NCBI GenBank assembly: GCA_001599755.1 | Contig: BCHX01000004.1 | Coordinates: 3,534,001 to 3,598,000 of the forward strand | Direction of reading: 5' to 3' | Origin: Gliomastix tumulicola | Lineage: Eukaryota; Ascomycota; Sordariomycetes; Hypocreales; Bionectriaceae | Length of the DNA: 64,000 nt | Shown here: in pieces, positions 57,059 to 64,000 of the stretch | Position numbering within the stretch: the stretch's first letter is position 1 | Layout of the letters: each line of letters begins with the position of its first letter | Notes under the pieces: generated by a model | The model's database searches: none | What the model was told of the DNA's origin: nothing | Seen by the model: the letters and a program-made list of their open reading frames with translations, nothing else | Translations under genes and position numbers: made by a program

Positions 57059-58936
57059 ATGGATGCTTACTCGATCTCCTACACTAGCCCTTTAAGACGG
57101 AACTCGTCCAAGATATACCAAGATCTCCGCCTTCATTACCTTCATAGCCTCACGCGTAGCGACAAAGGTGCCTGGAAACAACTCACAGCGATGGAGGGGT
57201 TTATGCAGGTAAATTCACTTGAGCGATGAGAAGGGATCTAGGGCGGGGGCTTCGTCTACCTAATGATGGGCGGCCTGAGTCCGCAAACCTGGACGGAGGA
57301 TGTATTATATACAACATTTGTGACATGCATGCTGATGATATACTTGCAGCGCAGAGCCCAAACCGCGGCTTCAAAACCGCACATCGCCGTCATCGGCGCT
57401 GGAATCGCCGGCCTTCGTTGCGCCGACGTCCTCCTCAGCCGCGGCTTCCAGGTCACCGTCATCGAAGGCCGGGACCGCGTCGGCGGCAGGCTGCACCAGG
57501 AGACGCTGCCTAACGGCTTCACCGTCGACCTGGGACCTAACTGGATCCACGGCGGCTCCCCGGAAAGCACGCCGGGCGACGCCGCCGCCGCCGCCGCATC
57601 AGCAGCGGCAGCAAGAGGCCACGAGGACAACCCGATGCTGCACCTCGCGACGCAGACGGGCACCGCCGTCGGCAGCTGGGACGACGGGTCGTACGTCCTG
57701 AACGAGTTTGGAGACTTCCTCGAAGACGGGGAGCGGTACTCGGATCTGATGTGGGATATCGTGCAGGACGCGTTCCGGCACTCGAACAAGCTGTCCTCGG
57801 AGATTAACGAGAAGGAGAGCCTGCACGACTTCTTCCGGTCCAAGGTCGTGGAGAAGATCCCGGCCACGGAGGAGGGGTATGAGCGGAGGAGAGATATCGT
57901 GCTGCAGATGTCGGACATGTGGGGTGCGTTCGTTGGCAGCCCGATAGCTCGGCAGAGTCTCAAGTTCTTCTGGCTGGAGGAGTGCATCGAGGGAGGTGAG
58001 TAGGGCTCGTCCAGACGGAAGAAAAGAGCCGAGGCTGACCGGACTGGGCTAGGGAATTTCTTCGTGGCAGGGACCTACAAGAAGATATTGGAGGTGATAT
58101 CACGGCCTGCCTTGACAGGGGCGGAGGTCAAGCTCAAGACGAGAGCTGAGAGTATCTCCTATCGGATGGACCCTCTGGATCATGTCAAGGTGACCCTTGG
58201 TGATGGTCAGGTCCTCGAATTTGATGACGTGGTCGTCACGAGTCCCCTGGGCTGGCTGAAGCAGCATCTGAGTGCCTTCGAGCCGCCTCTCCCCATCCGT
58301 CTGACTAAGGCAATTGAGTCGATTGGGTACGGTTGCCTGGAGAAGGTCTACATCACATTCCCAAGGGCATTCTGGCGGGACGACGACGGCGAGGGGAATA
58401 TCCAGAAGGTCAAGGGCTTCGTGCAGTGGCTTTCGCCGAACTATGCACCCGAGTCAAACCCCAGCAAATGGGCGCAGGAGGTCGTGGAGCTTGCCAGCCT
58501 CCCTGCTGGGACCTCGCACCCAACGCTGCTGTTCTACATCTACGGCGAGCAGTCGGAGTATCTCACGAGCAAGACGGGGGAGCTGGCAACCAAGAACGAG
58601 AAAGACCGCTTCCTCTTCGACTTCTTCAAGCCCTACTACTCTCGACTGCCGCAGTATTCCGAGTCGTCGGCTGACTGCCAGCCGACAGGCTGTCTTGCCA
58701 CCGACTGGCTGCACGATGAACTGGCGGGGAATGGAAGCTACAGCAACTTCCAAGTCGGCCTAGAAGATGGGGATGAGGATATCAAGACGATGAGGCAGGG
58801 GTTGCCAGAGAAGGGGCTTTGGTTTGCGGGAGAGCACACTGCCCCTTTTGTTGCACTGGGTACGACGACGGGTGCGTATTGGAGTGGCGAGGCTGTTGGC
58901 AGGAGGATAGCGGAGGCATATGGGATGACTCGATAG
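57059..58936 (+). CDS. Flavin-containing amine/polyamine oxidase
   Basis: Exons 57059-57208, 57350-57995 and 58053-58936 give 559 aa. The FAD fold is clear: IAVIGAGIAGLRCA (GxGxxG about 66-71), VIEGRDRVGGRLHQ and LGPNWIHG, whose GPNWIHG form is typical of polyamine oxidases and LSD1-like enzymes. VVVTSPLGWLK and the C-terminal LWFAGEHTAPFVALGTTTGAYWSGE complete it. The enzyme would oxidise polyamines or related amines, yielding an aldehyde and hydrogen peroxide. An Ala-rich insertion lies at about 115-130. An alternative ATG at 57263, inside intron 1 and in frame, would replace the first 50 residues by a hydrophobic segment. I prefer the spliced start because donor, acceptor and phase all fit; this end is the uncertain part. 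Confidence 0.88.
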
Positions 58937-59258
58937 GAGCTTCTGCTGTCAGACAGCGAGTTTCTGGAGTATCTGCTATAAGTCACTAGAGATCGGCTAG
59001 TTATGGATCTTGATGATGCCCGCCGCGTCAAAGCTCGGTCACCCGGTATACGTGCTTCAGACAGCCACAATACTTGGATGTATCAGGAACCGGAGATCTC
59101 CCGTAGGTATATTTGCTCTATGCTGTCGCTCAAAATGCTGGCATCCATGCCAAACATGAAAACAATCAAAGACCATGCACTATTCGTAACATTCCGCCTA
59201 ATTTTACCAAGCAGTTGCCATTAACCTTTTGTTGTTGCTTGTCTCAAATATCTAACAT
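58937..59258. other. Convergent 3' region, amine oxidase and the Pro/Gly-rich protein
   Basis: 3' flanks of two converging genes. Nothing else recognised. Confidence 0.55.
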
Positions 59259-60278
59259 TTAACCACCGACGGAGCTGGCAATGTTCTCGATGTGCTTCTG
59301 CTGCTTGAGGTTGAGGAGAGTCACAAGAACAAGGTTCGGGAATGCATCACCAAACTTGCCCTCCGCCGCCGGCCCCAGGAACTCGAGAGTGCCCATCTTG
59401 CTCTTCGTCTTGAACCCGTTTCCTTCCTCATCCTTGAACACGACGAGGGGCGCCGAGTCCTCCGGGGCGCCCTTGCGCTTGAGCTCCCAGCCCTTCTGGT
59501 CGGTGAGCTTGGCGGTGATGGACTTGTCGTGGGGCTTCCACTCGAACAGCTCGGTGCGGCCGTTGACGGGGATGCCGAACTCCCAGATCTTGACGGAGCC
59601 GGTGAGGGAGTAGCCCTTGGTCTTGAGCTCCGTCTCGAAGCCGTTGAAGGTGGGCGTGTACTTGCTGGAGATGAAGCCCTTGACGGCGACCTCGGCGACC
59701 AGCGGGCCGTCCTGGTCGTAGGAGCCCGTCTTGAGCTTGGTCCGGCCGGACAGGCCGAACTTGCACGAGTAGAGGGCCACGCCCTTGCAGTCCGGTCCGA
59801 CCTCGCAGACCTTCTCGCCGTCGTGGTTGTAGTCGGTCCAGAGCCAGGACCTGCGCGTCAGGCGGGTCACGCCGATCCTGGGGGCCACCCAGGGGCCGTC
59901 GCCTCCCACCTTACCGCCGCCGCCGTTCTGCGAGGGGGGTCCGTAGTTCCCCTGGGGAGGAGGGCCGTGGCCGTTGTGCTGGCCGCCGTAGTTAGGGCGG
60001 GGAGGCTGCTGAGGAGGAGGAGGAGGACCGCCGCCGTAGCCGTGATGGCCGCCGTTGCCGTAGTTGGACTGTGGGGGAGGCCTGTAGCTGCCCGGGGGAG
60101 GGCCCTGGGGAGGACCGTAGCCGTTGGAGCTCTGTGTGTAGCCGGGAGGAGGACCCGGCGGAGGAGCGTAGTCGTTGTAGCCGCCGCCATGGCCGTTGTG
60201 CTGCTGGTAGTGCTGGGATGGGGGCCCGTGGTTGCCCTGCCGCATGCTCGGGGGCACGAACCAGCCTTTGTCGCTCAT
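59259..60278 (-). CDS. Pro/Gly-rich protein of unknown function
   Basis: Single exon, 339 aa from the ATG at 60278. An ATG 24 codons upstream (60350) would add a peptide that looks like leader. Residues 1-135 are rich in Pro, Gly, Tyr, Gln and Asn (PPPGPPPGYTQSSNGYGPPQ) and surely disordered. Residues 140-339 look like a beta-rich domain: RIGVTRLTRRSWLWTDYNHD, CKGVALYSCKFGLSGRTKLK, then SVKIWEFGIPVNGRTELFEW and a C-terminal helix (FPNLVLVTLLNLKQQKHIEN). The strand pattern and final hydrophobic helix are reminiscent of tubby/LURP-like folds, but I cannot assign a family. A TATA box lies upstream. It may be an adaptor or condensate-forming protein, by composition only. Confidence 0.82.
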   Translation of the reverse strand: MSDKGWFVPPSMRQGNHGPPSQHYQQHNGHGGGYNDYAPPPGPPPGYTQSSNGYGPPQGPPPGSYRPPPQSNYGNGGHHGYGGGPPPPPQQPPRPNYGGQHNGHGPPPQGNYGPPSQNGGGGKVGGDGPWVAPRIGVTRLTRRSWLWTDYNHDGEKVCEVGPDCKGVALYSCKFGLSGRTKLKTGSYDQDGPLVAEVAVKGFISSKYTPTFNGFETELKTKGYSLTGSVKIWEFGIPVNGRTELFEWKPHDKSITAKLTDQKGWELKRKGAPEDSAPLVVFKDEEGNGFKTKSKMGTLEFLGPAAEGKFGDAFPNLVLVTLLNLKQQKHIENIASSVGG

Positions 60279-62688
60279 CGTGTCGTCTGCTTCGTGAACT
60301 GTGGTGACTATGGTGTGCGTAGGTCGTGGATGGGTAGTCTTGGCCAGCAAGTAGGTAGTGTCAATGCTTCGCCTAAGACGTGTGAATGATGGTATGAGGA
60401 ACCGAGAGAGGCCTCACGTCCTGTGAGAAGGGCAGCCAACACGTTTATATAACAGGTGAGGTGAGACGAGCAAGGACCCTCGGACGGTCTCCGCAGCCCG
60501 CACCCACCCCCTTCCGACTAGAGGCGGCATCCCGTGGTGGCGTGCGTGTTAGTCAAGGAAGAAGCTATGAGAATAGTAATAGCACGTTACGGGGGGAGGA
60601 GGGGATGATCTGACCCTGAACTAGCCCTGCCCCACACCAACCGCTGTGGCTCAGGGCTTCAGGAATGCAGGTCCCTTGCGTTGTCGCTATTTCTGCCCTC
60701 TGAAGCCCCCATCCTGCAGCTGTCAGTAGGATCTAAGCAACTTTATTCGCTGGATCGCATGCCGGGGGGGCACAGCACGCCTCAGCCTTGGACGCACCAA
60801 CTGGCTCGGGCGAATCACGTAACTGCTCGACACTGCCCCCCCCGTTCGATGCCGTTTGATACGTGCATACCTGAGCCTTGTGTGCAGAATTCACATGTAA
60901 TCTCCCTCGCGCAGATCCTGCTGGTATTATGCATAAAGAGTTGACAGCTAAAACACACCAGCCTCGCGGCAGCTGGGCATCCTCTGCGCTAGCTCCCTTG
61001 GAGCCAAGATCCGTTTCTTTTGCTCTCCAGCGCCCGAGCTGACGTCATTTCATCGAGGCGGCTTCGAGCAACTTTGCCCGTTTAGGTAAACCTTTGGCCT
61101 CTGGTCACGCCTGGGCGGTTTCGTGGGTGGTGGTGGGATGTGGGAGACTTACGATAGATGGGTAAGGAATTAACTAAGGTGCATATATATGTGGCTCTTT
61201 GCAGTAAGGGCTGCCAGGTCGTGGAGGCCAGTGGTCGAAATAAATACGTGGACATTGGGGCCATATAATTTGGGTGTGTCTGTGGTTCAACTTTTCCTTC
61301 TCTTACGCGGGAGGCCTAGGAAGAACGGTGAACGGCGCATTGGTGCATTGCAGGGATGCTCAGGGGCCTTGTAGGGCAGAGCAGATGTGGCTGACACATG
61401 GACACATCACACACTGCCGAGAGAGGGAACGTTCGTGGCTAGGTAGCATTGGTTTGAGAGTCGAAGCGCAATCGCTGGCGTGCGTAATGATAACAGCGCC
61501 TTCGCGAGGCAACCCGCATTAACGGGACTTACGTGGCTCATGCGTCGCGTGCGTGGTGTTGGGTCGGGTTTGCCGTCAGCAGGCTACCCTGGCACGTCGC
61601 AGGTGTTGGTCGGAGAAAACAACGTTATAGGGGAAACAAAGAGGCAACGGTAGATCTCGATGTGGCGATGGCGATGCAGCTCAGATGCAGTTGGCCCTCA
61701 GCACTACCTGCAGGCAGAACTGCATTCTAGAACACCCTTGACACCCGAAGCGTGCGTGGTGACACATCCCAGGCCAAGATCGTCCAGGTTAGCTTATCGA
61801 TAAGACGCACCATCGAATCCATGCCCAAACCAGACGCTGAACCCGCTGCACCCGCTGCACCAGCTCCATGAACACCATCGACGGACCAAATCACGCGCTT
61901 GTGCGCTGTCAAGACCACGATAGTCACGAGTAGATATTCGCTGACTCTCCAAGCCGCCTGTGTGAGGCTCTCGTGGTGCATTTCTCCCAGCAGCAACCAC
62001 TGACCACGGTCCACCTGGAAACCAGCCCGTGACCAGCAGAAGGACCCCGCAGCAGCCTAACCTCCATTGGGAGCCCCTGTATCTTCATTATCCGGAACCG
62101 AGCAACTACTGCTACTTACGGTATCTTTCCCAACCGCCCTCCAACCTCCCCGAGCTGCCTGAGGCGTCCTTGACCTCAGAAACCTTAACGAATTTCGCAA
62201 ACCTCGTGTGTCTGGCCTGTACGGTTAGGGTTTGAGCTTCACCCACACATTTTCTTCATTCCGCTTGCCTGCCAGCCTTTGGACCGCTTCCCGCCCCGGC
62301 TTGCCTCTCGTCTCGACTTGCGATCCCACCCACCTCTCGAGCCATCAAACCCCCCACAGGCAAATAGCCACTGATTCCCCCCCAGCCCGGCCAGACCTCT
62401 ACTTCGACGATCTATCTATGATTCACTCGCCGTTCATGTTATTCTAATCATGACCCTGGTCCCCGCACCTGGCCGAGGGTCCGTCTTTGTACTGCCAGGC
62501 GTCGCCTTCATCCGAACGACTTCCCCGTCCAGGTGGTGAAGCAGAGTCTCTCCCCTGCGGCCCGTCTGGCTCGTCGAATCCCCGAAACCGCGTCCGAACC
62601 GACCGCCCCCGTCTCCCCGTGATCTCGAAGCCATAAAGAGGAAGAGTCGGATCCGGAGCCGTCTGTCGGCCCTTGGACAGCATCAACC
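60279..62688. other. Divergent spacer upstream of ATG2
   Basis: 2.4 kb with promoters of the Pro/Gly-rich gene and ATG2. The last 650 bases are C/T-rich leader-like sequence. No gene is supported. Confidence 0.5.
60444..60451 (-). promoter_or_regulatory. TATA box of the Pro/Gly-rich gene
   Basis: TATATAAA on the minus strand, 166-173 bases before the chosen start codon. Confidence 0.55.
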
Positions 62689-64000
62689 ATGGCTTCCTTC
62701 TTCCAGTCCTTTCGGAGCTCGCAGATGCCCAAGCAGCTGCTCCGCTACGCACTCTCCAAGGTCGATCTTCTAGACTCGGACGCCCTTGACATCGATAACT
62801 TGGACTTCAACCTCGGTAGGAATACCGTGCTGGAGTTTAGAGATGCCGGCATAAACCTCAAGGTGAGTTGGTCACATGGGCCCATACGGCCGGAAGCTCC
62901 CGTTCATCACGATCCCATTTGCTAACGCCCGTCGTGATACAGAAACTCGAAAGCATACTGCAGCTCCCGAGCTCCATCATCTTCAAGAAAGCGAAAGCGT
63001 CCATCGTCCGAATCTCCATTCCGATCGATTTCTACTCCGGCTCTATCGTTGTCGAGGTCGATGGCATCATCATAGGCCTAAAAGTTGCGGGTCTCGAGTC
63101 TAAGCAACCACCGTCAGAGACCTCGGGGGATCATGCCGTTGTTCCCAACGCAGCCGACCTCGCCCAGTCATTCCTCGAAGCGCGGCCGACTTCGGAATAT
63201 AGAGAGCTTGAGGATGCTATTGCGGCAGAGACGCAAGATCTAGGTGCCTCTGTGACGTTCACTGATGATGGAACAGACGACGAGGCACCTCTGGGCACTG
63301 GGCAGACTCTCACACTTCCTGGGTTCCTGACAGGTTTCTTGCAGGGTATCGTGGATCGAACACAGGTGAAGATCAAGGGCGTTACCTTCAACCTCGATAT
63401 CGACGTCCCAGTTGACTCCTCTAGCCCGAATTCGGAGCCGGTCTCCTTGCAGCTTGCCCTGGATGGCGTTGATGTGGAAGGTGTGACAACTAGAGTTGAG
63501 ACAACAGAAGGCGAAAATGACCCGTTCAGCGAACCGAAGGAGGGGAAGCGACTTGTCTCCCTACACAACTTGAGGGCATACCTAATAACGGAGGCCAGCC
63601 TGTTCTCGACACTATCCCAATCACCTATCACATCGCCATCGCTTGCCTCTTCTCCATCTCTGACGAGAAACCCCCCGTCTCGCGAAACCAGCGGCCTCGA
63701 GCAGTCTGTTCACTCATCTTTCCATCAATCCGTCCACCAACCAGCACCCGATTTAAGTATGCACCAGAGCCTCGCTAGCTTACTGTCGCAACGGTCTTCG
63801 TCAGACGAGGAAGAGGAAGAGGACGAAGAAGAACTCAGAGACAGCGAGATTGCGCTCGGTATTCCCTATAACTTCTCAGAAGAGGACGAGGAACCGCAGG
63901 AAGAGGAGGGCCCTGCGACGCCGAGGGCCTCCGTCTACCATGGGTTTGACGATTCGCCTGGCCGTCCTCCGTCGGTCTATCATGATTCCGACGACGCTTT
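62689..64000 (+). CDS. atg2: ATG2, autophagy lipid-transfer protein (5' part)
   Basis: Exons 62689-62862 and 62943 to beyond the window end give the first 411 residues; the full protein is usually about 2000 aa or more. Atg2 is a rod-shaped protein that moves phospholipids from the ER to the growing autophagosome membrane, together with Atg9 and Atg18. The chorein-type N-terminus is clear: SSQMPKQLLRYALSKVDLLD, LDIDNLDFNLGRNTVLEF and, after the intron, KLESILQLPSSIIFKKAKAS and IVRISIPIDFYSGSIVVEVD. The stretch QVKIKGVTFNLDIDVP follows. A Ser-rich, then Glu/Asp-rich disordered region begins near residue 320. The 3' end is missing only because the window ends. Confidence 0.95.

Noticed and set aside
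59292..60389. 365-codon plus-strand open frame opposite the Pro/Gly-rich gene
   Set aside because: Antisense shadow made of Ala/Val/Leu/Arg; no domain; the minus strand has a TATA box and a structured domain.

Overview
The window is nuclear DNA of a filamentous ascomycete (Pezizomycotina, most likely Sordariomycetes). The grounds are short GT-AG introns of about 50-210 bp with GTRNGT-type donors, compact genes of 1-8 exons on both strands, a Zn2Cys6 regulator, fungal-only secreted families (cerato-platanin, CFEM), and fungal forms of autophagy, ribosome and mitochondrial proteins. Species was not determined. I rebuilt 26 protein-coding genes by joining exons in phase; exon coordinates are given in each entry. 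I recognised no rRNA, intact tRNA, CRISPR array or intact transposon.

Layout. 1-16 kb: ATG7 (autophagy E1), a SNF2 ATPase of the ERCC6L2/RAD26-like group, a SAM methyltransferase, an HSL-type esterase, IMP3 and mitochondrial bS18m (RSM18) sharing a 303-bp divergent promoter, and a mitochondrial PPR protein (CYA5-like). 16-24 kb: an AKR7-type aldo/keto reductase, a DMT/SLC35F-like transporter, a flavin amine oxidase, and a Zn2Cys6 transcription factor lying tail to tail with it. 24-36 kb, gene-sparse: a 540-aa protein of unknown function behind a 2.3-kb pyrimidine-rich spacer, a cerato-platanin, homoserine kinase THR1, a structured Pol III-like element near 32.5 kb, a THEM6-like thioesterase and a CFEM surface protein. 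37-48 kb: a DOT5/PrxQ-type peroxiredoxin, an NAD+/nucleotide-type mitochondrial carrier, QCR7 with a palindromic CCAAT site, and a UBP3/USP10-type deubiquitinase. 48-64 kb: SAE2/CtIP, a seven-knuckle CCHC protein (GIS2/CNBP) cut into microexons, a cytochrome b5-acyl-CoA dehydrogenase fusion, a second flavin amine/polyamine oxidase, a Pro/Gly-rich 339-aa unknown, and the 5' end of ATG2, which runs off the window.

Functional themes. Two core autophagy genes, ATG7 and ATG2, bracket the window. A UBP3-type enzyme, linked to selective autophagy of ribosomes in yeast, lies between them. DNA repair (SNF2, SAE2), mitochondrial gene expression and respiration (bS18m, PPR, QCR7, carrier) and redox or amine catabolism (two amine oxidases, AKR, peroxiredoxin, b5-ACAD) make up most of the rest. 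Nothing here is a classical secondary-metabolite cluster. The candidates most worth follow-up are the structured tRNA-like element at 32.5 kb, the microexon CCHC gene, the intron-retention start of the second amine oxidase, the SUMO-interaction-like motifs at both ends of the SNF2 protein, and the two proteins of unknown function.
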